Of a DNA stretch of 64,000 bases, positions 25,797 through 34,853 are shown piece after piece. This DNA is from Sphingobacterium sp. PCS056 (GTDB lineage Bacteria; Bacteroidota; Bacteroidia; Sphingobacteriales; Sphingobacteriaceae), in NCBI RefSeq assembly GCF_023273895.1, contig NZ_CP096883.1:2108001-2172000 (forward strand), written 5' to 3'. A model generated the notes under the pieces. It was not told where the DNA came from and made no database searches. It saw only the letters and a program-made list of their open reading frames with translations. The position numbers were made by a program, and so were the translations under genes. Numbering within the stretch: position 1 is the first letter of the stretch; each line of letters begins with the position of its first letter.

Positions 25797-27833
25797 TTAT
25801 CTTGGTTCAGATACGGTAAAAGGTTGATAGGGACTCAGATTGAATGTAAAATTTCCATTTGAATCCGTACCGCCAACACTTCTGACTAGAGCCCTAATTA
25901 TATATGTTGCATTTGGATGGTATTGTTTAACTTCAAAATTGTAGAAAAAAGGCTTGATTTTATTGGTACCTCTAAATTTATCAGCTAATGCATGGTGATC
26001 ATCTACGGCGATGACTTTTCCATTCTCCAATAGTTCGACACCATCGATCTCTAAAAAGTTTTTTCCACCTGTAAAAAAGAAACCAGCTTGCACGCGGCCT
26101 GTAGTATACACCTTTTTAGTAACATCAATTGTCATTTCTTTAAACTGCTCAGTAACTGTAGCGGGACTCCATTTTGCTACAGTATATCCCCCGCTTTTAT
26201 AATAATCAACTTTCAATTCATCCAATCGATCATAATGTTGATCCAAACGAAGAGAAAAATCACTAAAGTCTTTTTTACTTTGAGCTGTCCATCCTGTTTC
26301 AGCAACAGCAAGTAACCGAGGGAAATTTTGTACATTCATATCCTTCACCTCTTGTGGAAGAGCTGTCCATTGATTTGCTTGAACACCTAAAACCAGCTTT
26401 TCCTCTTCTGGACTGAGACCCTGACTGGGGTCATATTGATAAACACGTGCTATGGTATTGATATTGCCATAAGCTAGATCGCTCATCGTCCCATCATCCC
26501 GGTCAGCTTGTGTGATATCAAAATACATAGGCGCAGTAGGAGTTGCCACGCTTTCAAATCCATTTTTCACTGCTTGCTTAATAGCATCCGCACCTAACCA
26601 ACTCATGATAGCAGTTTCTTTCGGTAGATTTTTAGCATCCACCAGAATATCATTCCATCCCATTGGTTTTCGGCCTTTGCTGCTGATGATATGAGATACA
26701 CGCTTGACAAAATAACTCTGTAATTCGGTAACTGTTTTAAAATTATTTTTTTTCATGAAATCCGTGACATGAGGTTCCTTTTCCCACAGATCGTGGCGAA
26801 CTTCATCACCACCAAAGTGAATGTATTGTCCAGGAAATAGTCCTACAACCTCAGTAAACACATCGTCAAGAAATTGGTAAACAATTTCTTTAGTGGGATC
26901 TAATGTGTTGGGAGTAAATTGATTGCCCCAATATCCCCATGAAGAAACAAATGGAAACACATGATTAGGGTAACTGTTCTGATTAACTCCCAATTCCGGA
27001 TATACCAAAATAGTAGGCCAAGAGTGTCCGGGTACATCAATTTCAGGGACAATCGTAATGTGGCGTGCTTTGGCATAAGCAACTACCTCTTTAATTTGTT
27101 CCTGCGTGTAGAATCCGCTGCGTTCGGGTGGTTGATGGGTGGTGTGGTGGAAAACAGTCGCTTTCTCGGATGTTAATTTGGGATACTTTTTGATTTCAAT
27201 GCGCCAGCCTTGATCGTCAGTCAAGTGCCAGTGGAAAGTATTCATTTTATAGAGCGCCATGACATCCAAGTATTTTTTGATCACATCTACACTATAAAAT
27301 GTACGGCTTGCATCCTGCATATATCCGCGCCAATGGTACCTCGGAGCATCTGTAATCGACAGATTTGGAACAGTCCATAGGCCATTCTGGACGATAGATT
27401 GCTTTTCAATTGTACTAGGTAACAGTTGCCTCAACGTTTGTGTCGCATAGTACAGACCAGTCGCAGATGCAGCTTTAACAATGATGTTATCCGATTTAAT
27501 ATCCAATGTGTACCCTTCTTGCGGTACGTTTTTTAATTGCTGATCAAGAACAAAGTGAATTCCTTTTTTACGGGCATTTTCTTGTTCGATTTTAAGATCA
27601 AATCCTGTTGCGGTTTTAATCAATTTTACAAATTCCTGTATTTCAGAACGATTTTCCTTATTTATGTAGATCAGCGTCTGGGGATTTAAAGAAAACTCGC
27701 CATTTTGTGCAATCATCTCGCTAGGTTTGGGTATGATCGCAAAGCGTGATTCCTGTGCTTCTAGTTGATACGAAAGCAATAAAATGGCTATAATGGAAAG
27801 GCATTTTTGCTTTGTTTTTTTGATATAAAACAT
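25797..27833 (-). CDS. Beta-N-acetylhexosaminidase, family GH20
   Basis: 678 residues with a signal peptide (about 1-26, ending LEA before QESRF). Domains in order: the GH20b N-terminal domain (about 30-160), the TIM barrel starting HWRGYMQDASRTF and FHWHLTDDQGWRIEIKKYP, the catalytic Asp-Glu pair in HFGGDEVRHDLWEKE, WLGADA, and a C-terminal beta-rich domain (about 540-675). The enzyme removes terminal GlcNAc or GalNAc from chitin fragments, glycans or peptidoglycan-derived sugars by substrate-assisted catalysis, in the periplasm or outside. It stands alone with a strong terminator and no SusCD pair next to it, so its substrate cannot be inferred from context. Confidence 0.94.
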   Translation of the reverse strand: MFYIKKTKQKCLSIIAILLLSYQLEAQESRFAIIPKPSEMIAQNGEFSLNPQTLIYINKENRSEIQEFVKLIKTATGFDLKIEQENARKKGIHFVLDQQLKNVPQEGYTLDIKSDNIIVKAASATGLYYATQTLRQLLPSTIEKQSIVQNGLWTVPNLSITDAPRYHWRGYMQDASRTFYSVDVIKKYLDVMALYKMNTFHWHLTDDQGWRIEIKKYPKLTSEKATVFHHTTHQPPERSGFYTQEQIKEVVAYAKARHITIVPEIDVPGHSWPTILVYPELGVNQNSYPNHVFPFVSSWGYWGNQFTPNTLDPTKEIVYQFLDDVFTEVVGLFPGQYIHFGGDEVRHDLWEKEPHVTDFMKKNNFKTVTELQSYFVKRVSHIISSKGRKPMGWNDILVDAKNLPKETAIMSWLGADAIKQAVKNGFESVATPTAPMYFDITQADRDDGTMSDLAYGNINTIARVYQYDPSQGLSPEEEKLVLGVQANQWTALPQEVKDMNVQNFPRLLAVAETGWTAQSKKDFSDFSLRLDQHYDRLDELKVDYYKSGGYTVAKWSPATVTEQFKEMTIDVTKKVYTTGRVQAGFFFTGGKNFLEIDGVELLENGKVIAVDDHHALADKFRGTNKIKPFFYNFEVKQYHPNATYIIRALVRSVGGTDSNGNFTFNLSPYQPFTVSEPR

Positions 27834-27952
27834 GCTTTATTCGGTTTTGATTGATATTAGTTCCTTTAAAGGTAGAAAATCATTTTAACTTAAAATGATG
27901 CTTTTCGATATCAAACGTTTGCGCTTTTTTGGGATGGCGGGCTCATAAAGCA

Positions 27953-27981
27953 GGAAGCCGTTAATCTGTTTAACGGCTTCC
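27953..27981 (-). terminator. Hairpin after pth
   Basis: A 12-base stem (27953-27964 with 27970-27981), extendable by six more pairs with one mismatch, lies just beyond the pth stop. The U tract on the minus-strand RNA is short. Confidence 0.65.
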
Positions 27982-27985
27982 TTCT

Positions 27986-28549
27986 TTATTTTGTATTTAA
28001 ATTTGTCATCGTCAGCTCAATCCCGATATGGACAAAACTATGGATCATTTTTACTGCGTGGTCGATCAGGCGTGGAAGTTCTTTCTGTTCCTCAGGATCA
28101 AATGGACCTAAGACATAATCAATTTGCCTGCCTTTTGGATAATTATCACCAATTCCAAAACGAAGACGAGGATAAGCTTGTCCTCCGCACAAAGCTTCAA
28201 TCGATTTTAATCCATTATGCCCCGCAGCTGAACCTTTAGGTTTAATCCGTAATGAACCAAATGGAATAGCCAGATCGTCGACAATCACTAATGTGTTTTC
28301 GATAGGTACCTTTAGCAGTTGCATGTAATAATTCATGGCCTTACCACTTAAATTCATATAAGTCGTGGGTTTGATCACATACACGTTATGTCCACGCTGC
28401 TTGAACTCGGAGTAGGCAGCCAATTTTAACGTTGAAAAAGAAGCATTGGCCTCTTTCACCAGTTGATCAGCAACCATGAAACCAATATTATGACGCGTGT
28501 CGGCATATTCTCTTCCGATATTGCCTAATCCTACGATAAGATAATTCAT
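27986..28549 (-). CDS. pth: Peptidyl-tRNA hydrolase
   Basis: 187 residues, normal length. It opens with MNYLIVGLGNIGREYADTRHNIGF, which holds the catalytic H20 and N10. The second active-site region is VIVDDLAIPFGSLRIKPKGSAAGHNGLKSI, and the PRLRFGIG segment follows. It releases tRNA from prematurely dropped peptidyl-tRNA in the cytoplasm. A promoter with both elements lies upstream, so it can be transcribed apart from the pst genes, whose last gene ends 96 bases before it. Confidence 0.97.
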   Translation of the reverse strand: MNYLIVGLGNIGREYADTRHNIGFMVADQLVKEANASFSTLKLAAYSEFKQRGHNVYVIKPTTYMNLSGKAMNYYMQLLKVPIENTLVIVDDLAIPFGSLRIKPKGSAAGHNGLKSIEALCGGQAYPRLRFGIGDNYPKGRQIDYVLGPFDPEEQKELPRLIDHAVKMIHSFVHIGIELTMTNLNTK

Positions 28550-28567
28550 TGTTTAATACTTAGCCTG

Positions 28568-28596
28568 CAAAAGTAAGGAAACCTTTTCAAATACAA
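28568..28596 (-). promoter_or_regulatory. Promoter of pth
   Basis: Minus-strand TTG (28596-28594), 18 bases, TACTTTTG (28575-28568), 19 bases before the pth ATG. Both elements fit the Bacteroidota consensus. Confidence 0.55.
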
Positions 28597-28645
28597 TAGA
28601 CATGCTATGCTTTAACTGGTAAAATAACAACGATTAGCTGACTCC

Positions 28646-29392
28646 TTATCCAAAGTGACCGTTAATGTAGTTTTTCGTGATCTCGTGCTGCGGATTGTTA
28701 AAGATATCGATCGTAGCACCCTCTTCTTTGACTTCACCTAGGTACATAAAGATCGTTTTATCAGCGACACGCTGTGCCTGTTGCATATTATGAGTAACGA
28801 TGACAATGGTATATTGATCCTTTAACTGATGGATCAGTTCTTCAATTTTCAACGTACTAATCGGATCTAAAGCCGAGCAGGGTTCATCCATTAAAATAAC
28901 ATCAGGTCGAAGTGCAACTGCACGGGCGATACATAAACGTTGTTGTTGTCCGCCGGATAATCGGGTTGCTGGTTTCTTAAGATCATCTTTCACTTCATCC
29001 CAAAGATATACCTCCTCCAAAGCCTTTTGAATCACAGCAGGGCTTGCATCCAAATTATTCAACTTTAATCCGTAGGCGATATTTTCCTGTATACTTTTTG
29101 GGAATGGATTTGCCTTTTGGAAAACCATACCGATTCTTTTGCGGATATCCGTCACAGATATCCCTTTTTGGTAGATATTCTGACCGTCAATACTTACCAT
29201 TCCTTCAATTCTGGCATCTGGCACCAGGTCGTGCATACGATTAAACGATCGCAGCAAAGTACTTTTGCCGCATCCAGAAGGGCCAATTAAAGCAGTGACT
29301 TTTTTTTTAGGAAATTCAATATCAATTCCCTTTAAAACATGTTTAGAACCAAACCAGATATTCAGGTCTTTGGTATATAAATTATTGGTCAT
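28646..29392 (-). CDS. pstB: Phosphate ABC transporter ATP-binding protein
   Basis: 248 residues. Walker A GPSGCGKST at 37-45, Q-loop in GMVFQKANPFPKSI (the NPFP segment is characteristic of PstB), signature LSGGQQQR, Walker B VILMDEP followed by CSALDP, and the switch histidine in IVTHNMQQA. It powers high-affinity phosphate import together with PstA and PstC. Its start overlaps the pstA stop by 11 bases. Confidence 0.97.
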   Translation of the reverse strand: MTNNLYTKDLNIWFGSKHVLKGIDIEFPKKKVTALIGPSGCGKSTLLRSFNRMHDLVPDARIEGMVSIDGQNIYQKGISVTDIRKRIGMVFQKANPFPKSIQENIAYGLKLNNLDASPAVIQKALEEVYLWDEVKDDLKKPATRLSGGQQQRLCIARAVALRPDVILMDEPCSALDPISTLKIEELIHQLKDQYTIVIVTHNMQQAQRVADKTIFMYLGEVKEEGATIDIFNNPQHEITKNYINGHFG

Positions 29393-30239
29393 TTTTTCTG
29401 TATTTATAACGAATGTAGAAAGCGGTTAAATTCATTAAGAAAACCACCATGATCAGTACGAGTGCAGTTCCATACGCTAATGGACGAACTTCTTCAATAG
29501 ATTGATGTTGCGTCGATAGCATGTAAAGATGGTATGGTAAAGCCATAAACTCTTGACTGGTATTGACAGAAACATCTGTGATATAAAATGCAACACCTGT
29601 AAATAAAATGGGAGCAGTTTCTCCAGCAGCTCGAGATAATGTCAAGACAACACCAGTCAATATACCAGGTAATGATGCAGGTAAAACAACATCTTTAATG
29701 GATTCAAATTTTGTCGCTCCTACAGCGAGAGCAGCCTCGCGCATACTGGCCGGAATACGGAGTAATGCTTCTTCTGTTGTCGTGATGATATAGGGTAATG
29801 ATAGAAGACCCAGCGTCAATCCTGCAGATAGGAGCGATGTTCCGAAGTGTAAGCCCTGTACAAATAATGCTAATCCAAATAAACCATAAATAATAGAGGG
29901 AACACCCGATAGGTTACGGATTGAAGCTCTAATGGTGCGCGTCAACCAAGTATTCTTAGCATATTCATTTAAATAGATTGCGCAGCAAACGCCAAATGGA
30001 ATAGAAAATAGAGCTGTGATTAACGTTAAAATAACAGTTCCGATAATCGGAGAGAGCACGCCCCCCTTTGTCATGCCGTCTGTAGGTAATTCGCTGATGA
30101 AAGACCAGGACAAGGAAGACCATCCCTTTGAGAAAATTTCGTATAGGATGACTATTAAGAAAAAGCATACCAATCCCGTTGAGAGCAGTAGTGATCCCCA
30201 TTCAATAATAGGAGTTATTTTTTTAAAATTAAGCCGCAT
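29382..30239 (-). CDS. pstA: Phosphate ABC transporter permease PstA
   Basis: About 285 residues from ATG 30239; the frame is open further upstream to 30287 but that would run deep into pstC. Six membrane helices are visible. The cytoplasmic EAA loop reads REAALAVGATKFESIKDVVLPASLPGILTG. It forms the translocation pore with PstC. The start lies inside the end of pstC (11-base overlap), which supports tight coupling. Confidence 0.95.
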   Translation of the reverse strand: MRLNFKKITPIIEWGSLLLSTGLVCFFLIVILYEIFSKGWSSLSWSFISELPTDGMTKGGVLSPIIGTVILTLITALFSIPFGVCCAIYLNEYAKNTWLTRTIRASIRNLSGVPSIIYGLFGLALFVQGLHFGTSLLSAGLTLGLLSLPYIITTTEEALLRIPASMREAALAVGATKFESIKDVVLPASLPGILTGVVLTLSRAAGETAPILFTGVAFYITDVSVNTSQEFMALPYHLYMLSTQHQSIEEVRPLAYGTALVLIMVVFLMNLTAFYIRYKYRKNDQ

Positions 30240-31119
30240 GATATTTTCTAAAACGATTAATAAAATATTCACCAACCAAATTGGCAATTAAAGTCATAAA
30301 GAATAAGACGATCGCAATAGCAAATAAAGCAAAGTAATGTGTCGTCTGATAAGGTACTTCGCCCATTTCAATGGCAATAGTTGCTGTGATGGTCTTGACC
30401 GAGTCAAAAAAGTCTTGCGGAAAAAGTGCCGCATTTCCCGTTGCCATTAATACGGTCATCGTTTCGCCGATCGCACGTCCCAGCCCCAACATAACTGCAG
30501 CAATTATACCTGGAGCAGCAGCTGGAATCGTAATTTTAATTAACGTTTCCCATTTACTGGCACCCAAAGCATAACTCCCTTCACGATAGGTTTTGGGGAT
30601 GGCATGTATGGCATCTTCAGATATGGTAATAATAGTTGGCAATGCCATGATCGCAAGTAATAAAGAACCGTTTAAAGCATTTAAACCATTAGGTAGATCC
30701 GTAAGTTCCGCGATTTTTGGTCCCACCAATACAATGCCTAAAAAACCGATGACAACAGATGGTATGGCAGCCAACATCTCGATTAACGGTTTTAATATGT
30801 TTTTAACCTTTGGACTTGCATATTCTGAAATGTAAGCTGCTGTTCCAATACCCAGAGGAATAGCAATTACCATAGCACCAAATGCAACAATTGTCGTACT
30901 GACGATCAGGGGTAAGATACCGTAGGTCGGAGTAGCAGCTGTGGGATTCCATTCACGGCCAGTTAGAAAATCAAAGGGTTTAACCTCTAAAAAGAAGGAT
31001 ATGGCGTTATATAATAACATCCCAAAGATTCCACCCAGAAGTGCCAATACCAAATATCCTGTCAGCTTGAAGGTGTGTTGTGCAACACGATCAATTACAA
31101 TTCTATTTTTATACTTCAT
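30229..31119 (-). CDS. pstC: Phosphate ABC transporter permease PstC
   Basis: 296 residues with six membrane helices. Typical PstC features are FLTGREWNPTAATPTYGILPLI between the first two helices and the EAA loop REGSYALGASKWETLIKITIPAAAPGI. It is the partner of PstA in the inner membrane and begins 8 bases after pstS. Confidence 0.96.
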   Translation of the reverse strand: MKYKNRIVIDRVAQHTFKLTGYLVLALLGGIFGMLLYNAISFFLEVKPFDFLTGREWNPTAATPTYGILPLIVSTTIVAFGAMVIAIPLGIGTAAYISEYASPKVKNILKPLIEMLAAIPSVVIGFLGIVLVGPKIAELTDLPNGLNALNGSLLLAIMALPTIITISEDAIHAIPKTYREGSYALGASKWETLIKITIPAAAPGIIAAVMLGLGRAIGETMTVLMATGNAALFPQDFFDSVKTITATIAIEMGEVPYQTTHYFALFAIAIVLFFMTLIANLVGEYFINRFRKYHAA

Positions 31120-31127
31120 AACCTATA

Positions 31128-31982
31128 TTAGTGAATAACATAATACCCTGATGCTTCGATTAGATTTTTGCCCTTAGCATTTTTTTCAAATGAAATAAAG
31201 GGTTCTACCTTTTTCCAAGACTTTTCGGGAATAAATTGGAATAATGGACGCTGGAAATAATAGCGATTTTGACGAATAGCCTCTTGATCCAATGGAGAAA
31301 CTGCCGTATTCGTGTTATCAATAATTTTTAAAACCTTGATACCTTGTTGGACATTGGTATTTTGCGAGATATAACCTGCACCGACATATCCGATACCGGA
31401 TTTATCCAATTTTACACTTTCCAAAATCTGGGAATTACCCGTCATTTCTTTAGCAGCCTGACTAAAAGTAATTTTTAATTTTTTCTTGACAAAAGAGTAT
31501 GTTCCAGAGCTACTTTGTCTACCATAGATAGTAATGGGCGATTTATTATTTGATAATTTTGACCATGAATCTTGTGTTCCATCTAAAATTTCTGCTAAAT
31601 CTTTTAAGTTGATCGCTTCAAGCGGATTATCTTTATTGACGACAAATGCGGTTGCATCCTCGGCAAAGACAACCGTTCGCAAAGGAATGTTCTTCTGTTT
31701 AAATAGGTTTATTTCGTCTTCCGTTAAAGGGCGAGAAGAGTTTGCAATATCAGCTTGCCCGTTGAGTAGCGCAGTGATGCCCAGACCAGAGCCTCCTCCA
31801 GAGATGGCAATACTAAAATCAGCATTCTCTTTTGAAAATTCCTCTGCAAGATTTACAGCTAAATTGACCTCGGTGTCTGAACCTTTCATTTTGATGGCAT
31901 GATCCGCATCAGCGCAGCTTTGAGTCAAAACAAGGATGGAGAATAAGAAGAGCTGTGGATATCCAAAAATGTGCTTTTTCAT
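31128..31982 (-). CDS. pstS: Phosphate-binding lipoprotein PstS
   Basis: 284 residues. The signal peptide ends in a lipobox (LTQSC, Cys at about 23), so the protein is lipid-anchored. Phosphate-site segments are KMKGSDTEV, ISGGGSGLGITALLNGQADIANSSRPL and ITIYGRQSSSGTYSFV. It captures phosphate in the periplasm for PstCA. The order pstS-C-A-B is standard, but no phoU follows pstB in this window. Expression under phosphate limitation is expected from the family; no convincing PHO box was recognised. Confidence 0.93.
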   Translation of the reverse strand: MKKHIFGYPQLFLFSILVLTQSCADADHAIKMKGSDTEVNLAVNLAEEFSKENADFSIAISGGGSGLGITALLNGQADIANSSRPLTEDEINLFKQKNIPLRTVVFAEDATAFVVNKDNPLEAINLKDLAEILDGTQDSWSKLSNNKSPITIYGRQSSSGTYSFVKKKLKITFSQAAKEMTGNSQILESVKLDKSGIGYVGAGYISQNTNVQQGIKVLKIIDNTNTAVSPLDQEAIRQNRYYFQRPLFQFIPEKSWKKVEPFISFEKNAKGKNLIEASGYYVIH

Positions 31983-32019
31983 TACTTTTATAAAACAAGT
32001 CGAGACTTTAAGATGTTTT

Positions 32020-32027
32020 CAAAAGTA
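32020..32027 (-). promoter_or_regulatory. Candidate -7 box of pstSCAB
   Basis: Minus-strand TACTTTTG fits TAnnTTTG, 38 bases before the pstS ATG. No -33 TTG is at the right spacing, in keeping with a promoter that needs an activator, but this is inference. Confidence 0.4.
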
Positions 32028-32104
32028 ATGATACACTGTTAATTCGTCATGAACCCAATGTTAAGAAGGTGTTAATAATTAATTTGCTAAACTTTTCTTA
32101 ACAA

Positions 32105-32132
32105 AAAAGGCATCGAATGATCGATGCCTTTT
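32105..32132 (-). terminator. Terminator of rplY
   Basis: A 12-base perfect stem (32105-32116 with 32121-32132) around ATGA, with an A run on the left that gives a U tract on the minus strand. It separates rplY from pstS. Confidence 0.88.
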
Positions 32133-32159
32133 AAAAGCTGTTTAATAAATCTGGAAAGA

Positions 32160-32756
32160 TTATTTTTTACCACCTTTAGTTGCTTTCGCAGCTTCTTGTT
32201 CTGCTTGACGTAAAGCACGTGACATAATAACAGATACGATAGTATCGTCAGAATTGTTTAATACTTTAGCGTTTTCTAAAACTACTTGAGCAACGCGGAA
32301 AGATTTACCAACTTCCAAAGATTCCATAGGAACTTCAATTTCTTGAGGTAAGTCACCAGGTAAAGCTTTAACACGTAATTTACGTAATTTTTGAACTAAT
32401 TTACCCCCTAATTTAACACCTGGAGAAGTTCCAGTTAATTTTACAGGAATATTTATTGTAACTTCTTTCTCGTCATTTAACTCTAAAAAGTCAATATGAG
32501 TAACTAAGTCAGTTAATGGGTGGAATTGAGCGTCTTGAACGATAGCTTTTACAGTTTTTCCATCAAGGTTTAAGTCAATGAAGACAACCTCTGGAGTGTA
32601 AAGAACTGCTTTCAAATCAGCTGCGGATACAGAAAGGTGTGTTTGTGTAGAACCACCATAAAGAACTGCAGGAACATTACCTACGTAACGCAATTCTTTT
32701 GAATCTCTTTTCCCTACGTTCTGTCTTACAGAACCGCTAATAGCAATTGATTTCAT
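32160..32756 (-). CDS. rplY: 50S ribosomal protein bL25, CTC form
   Basis: 198 residues: the 5S-rRNA-binding N-terminal domain (about 1-90, with RDSKELRYVGNVPAVLYGG and PLTDLVTHIDFLEL) plus the C-terminal TL5 domain (95-180) found in the long CTC form, and a basic alanine/lysine tail. It binds 5S rRNA in the central protuberance. It follows prs on the same strand but with a terminator between, so it is transcribed separately. Confidence 0.96.
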   Translation of the reverse strand: MKSIAISGSVRQNVGKRDSKELRYVGNVPAVLYGGSTQTHLSVSAADLKAVLYTPEVVFIDLNLDGKTVKAIVQDAQFHPLTDLVTHIDFLELNDEKEVTINIPVKLTGTSPGVKLGGKLVQKLRKLRVKALPGDLPQEIEVPMESLEVGKSFRVAQVVLENAKVLNNSDDTIVSVIMSRALRQAEQEAAKATKGGKK

Positions 32757-32782
32757 CTTTAATTTGATTAAATTTTGAGGTG

Positions 32783-32790
32783 CAAAGATA
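32783..32790 (-). promoter_or_regulatory. Candidate -7 box of rplY
   Basis: Minus-strand TATCTTTG, an exact fit to TAnnTTTG, 26 bases before the rplY ATG. The -33 element is weak. Confidence 0.48.
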
Positions 32791-32841
32791 TGTATTTTTA
32801 TTTATAATAATAGGTTGATAGCTATTATTATAAATAAAAAA

Positions 32842-32866
32842 ACCTTTCTCTGTAAAAGAGAAAGGT
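32842..32866 (-). terminator. Terminator of prs
   Basis: A 10-base stem (32842-32851 with 32857-32866) followed on the minus strand by a run of T. It sits 31 bases after the prs stop. Confidence 0.85.
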
Positions 32867-32897
32867 CATGTTATATCATTAATGGTCAACAGAATGA

Positions 32898-33854
32898 TTA
32901 TTCAACCTCGAATAAATCAGAAATTGAACCGTGTTGATTGACATTTTTAATTGCTTTTCCAAATAATTCAGCAGTAGATAACACTCTGATTTTAGTGGAA
33001 AGTTTCATTTTTTCTGGATCTAATTGAATCGTATCTGTAACAATCATTTCTGATAATACCGAATTTTCAATAGTTTCGTATGCTTTACCTGATAATACAG
33101 CATGTGTACAAACCGCTCTAACAGATTTGGCTCCACTTTCCATAATCAATGCCGCCGCTTTTGATAATGTGCCAGCCGTATCGCAAATGTCATCGATCAA
33201 AACTACGTCCTGACCAGTTACATCGCCAATGATAGACATCGACTCAATTTCATTAGCACGTTTACGACGTTTGTCACAGATGATCACTTCTGCATTAAAG
33301 AATTTTGCAAATGTACGAGCGCGGTAAGAACCACCCATGTCTGGAGATGCAATCGTCAAGTTAGGAAGATTCAGTGATTTGATGTAAGGGACAAAGATAA
33401 TTGAACCATCTAAGTGATCAACAGGGATATCGAAGAAGCCTTGGATTTGAGCAGCGTGTAGATCCATGGTCATGATGCGGTGTGCACCTGCAGCAGTAAT
33501 TAAATTCGCAATCATTTTAGCACCGATAGCCACACGAGGTTTATCTTTACGGTCTTGACGTGCGAAGCCAAAATAAGGAACCACTGCGGTAATGTAATGT
33601 GCTGAAGCACGCTTTGCAGCATCAATCATCAACAATAATTCAAATAAATTATCTGTTGGCTGATTGGTCGATTGAACGATAAATACGTCGCTACCACGAA
33701 CAGACTCATTGTAAAAAGGCTGGATTTCTCCATCGCTAAAACGAGCTAACGTTTTATCTCCAAGAGGTTTCCCATAGGAAGAAGCGATTTTTTCTGCTAA
33801 TTCTGTAGTGCCAGAACCGGCGAATAACTTAACCGTGTTGAATTGCAAAGGCAT
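32898..33854 (-). CDS. prs: Ribose-phosphate pyrophosphokinase
   Basis: 318 residues, class I enzyme making PRPP from ribose 5-phosphate and ATP, the precursor for nucleotides, histidine and NAD. Visible motifs: FSDGEI, the catalytic flexible loop YFGFARQDRKDKPRVAI, the metal-binding MTMDLHAAQIQGFF, and the PRPP loop VVLIDDICDTAGTL. It is downstream of a tRNA-Gln gene on the same strand, which has its own terminator. Confidence 0.97.
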   Translation of the reverse strand: MPLQFNTVKLFAGSGTTELAEKIASSYGKPLGDKTLARFSDGEIQPFYNESVRGSDVFIVQSTNQPTDNLFELLLMIDAAKRASAHYITAVVPYFGFARQDRKDKPRVAIGAKMIANLITAAGAHRIMTMDLHAAQIQGFFDIPVDHLDGSIIFVPYIKSLNLPNLTIASPDMGGSYRARTFAKFFNAEVIICDKRRKRANEIESMSIIGDVTGQDVVLIDDICDTAGTLSKAAALIMESGAKSVRAVCTHAVLSGKAYETIENSVLSEMIVTDTIQLDPEKMKLSTKIRVLSTAELFGKAIKNVNQHGSISDLFEVE

Positions 33855-33938
33855 GGTTTTTTATTTTTGATATAGTGGATTAGAATAGAATTTTCTGTTT
33901 GTATGTTGCCAATTACTTTCTAATGACTTAAAAAAAAA

Positions 33939-33960
33939 GGATTGTTTTTGATAACAATCC
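33939..33960 (-). terminator. Terminator of the first tRNA-Gln
   Basis: An 8-base stem (33939-33946 with 33953-33960) with ten A residues on its left, giving a strong U tract on the minus strand, 20 bases after the tRNA 3' end. Confidence 0.78.
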
Positions 33961-33979
33961 ATTTCTTTCTTTTTTAAAG

Positions 33980-34050
33980 TTGCTCGACCTGGATTCGAAC
34001 CAAGACAAACAGTACCAAAAACTGTCGTACTACCCTTATACTATCGAGCA
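33980..34050 (-). tRNA. tRNA-Gln (UUG)
   Basis: On the minus strand a full cloverleaf can be folded: acceptor TGCTCGA with TCGAGCA, D stem GTAT/GTAC, anticodon stem ACAGT/ACTGT with loop TTTTGGT (anticodon UUG), T arm with TTCGAAT, discriminator A. CCA is not encoded. It has its own promoter and terminator. Confidence 0.95.
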
Positions 34051-34104
34051 ATCTATCTTAAAGATTTGTTTGATATTGCAACCGCCCTTATCCTTTCGAT
34101 GGTG

Positions 34105-34134
34105 CAAAGTTAGATAAATGTTTTTAATTTCAAA
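34105..34134 (-). promoter_or_regulatory. Promoter of the first tRNA-Gln
   Basis: Minus-strand TTTG (34134-34131), 18 bases, TAACTTTG (34112-34105). Both elements match the Bacteroidota consensus, with a leader of about 48 bases. Confidence 0.65.
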
Positions 34135-34665
34135 ATCTCAATCAAAAAAAAATGTCAAAAATTTAAATACTGCCTCATTATGAGCATAAAAAAGTATATG
34201 ACCCACTTCCGTACTGATTGCGTTGTGCCGACACCTAGTTTCAATCGTCAAAATCTTACGGATATAAATTTTCGCTCCCCGTACATTATATATTGGATAT
34301 AATCCACATGAGGTTATTCAGTTTTTATAATTATTTGGAAGTATCTTTTTAATAAAAAAGTGAAGTCATGTTCCGTCTGTGAAGCGTAAGTTCTGTATGG
34401 GTTCGATCGCCATGCTATATGATGGATAGTCTATGCTCTCAGGCAATATGTTGCAGCACTTTAAATATACTTCTTTCGACAAGTTTGAGCCTGTATTTAT
34501 TAACGAAGTATAAATCAACTAAGAATAGCAATGTGAATACAAATTGCTCCTATAAATTTTAAGGAGGGTGATAAGTAATGAAAGCGGTTACTTATTAGGA
34601 ATATATGGAGAATTGTTTTGTGAATAAGTTGGGTGGACTATCAATTTCCAAAAATGTTAAAACGA
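34135..34665. other. Gene-free spacer between the two tRNA-Gln genes
   Basis: No open frame of note on either strand. A short inverted repeat (34571-34578 with 34588-34595) is the only structure seen; no promoter-terminator pair suggests a further RNA gene. Confidence 0.5.
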
Positions 34666-34693
34666 AAAAAGGCTTACCGAAGTAAGCCTTTTT
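34666..34693 (-). terminator. Terminator of the second tRNA-Gln
   Basis: An 11-base stem (34666-34676 with 34683-34693) with A residues on its left, directly after the tRNA 3' end on the minus strand. Confidence 0.85.
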
Positions 34694-34698
34694 AAATG

Positions 34699-34769
34699 TT
34701 GCCCGACCTGGATTCGAACCAAGACAAACAGTACCAAAAACTGTCGTACTACCCTTATACTATCGGGCA
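34699..34769 (-). tRNA. tRNA-Gln (UUG), second copy
   Basis: Identical to the copy at 33980-34050 except for one acceptor-stem pair: TGCCCGA/TCGGGCA here, TGCTCGA/TCGAGCA there, so both sides changed together. Anticodon UUG; CCA not encoded. Confidence 0.95.
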
Positions 34770-34822
34770 AACATGCTCAAAAGAGTAACACTATGGAAGC
34801 GTGTTGGTCACTTTTGATGATG

Positions 34823-34853
34823 CAAATATACGGTGCTTTTTCATTTCTGCAAA
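34823..34853 (-). promoter_or_regulatory. Promoter of the second tRNA-Gln
   Basis: Minus-strand TTTG (34853-34850), 19 bases, TATATTTG (34830-34823): a full match to the Bacteroidota consensus with ideal spacing. Confidence 0.72.

Noticed and set aside
32041..32090. TTAAGA-N5-TTAATA-like repeats upstream of pstS, resembling a PhoP box
   Set aside because: They lie on the opposite strand to the gene, the match is loose and A/T-rich runs produce it easily; no PHO-box family is established for this group.
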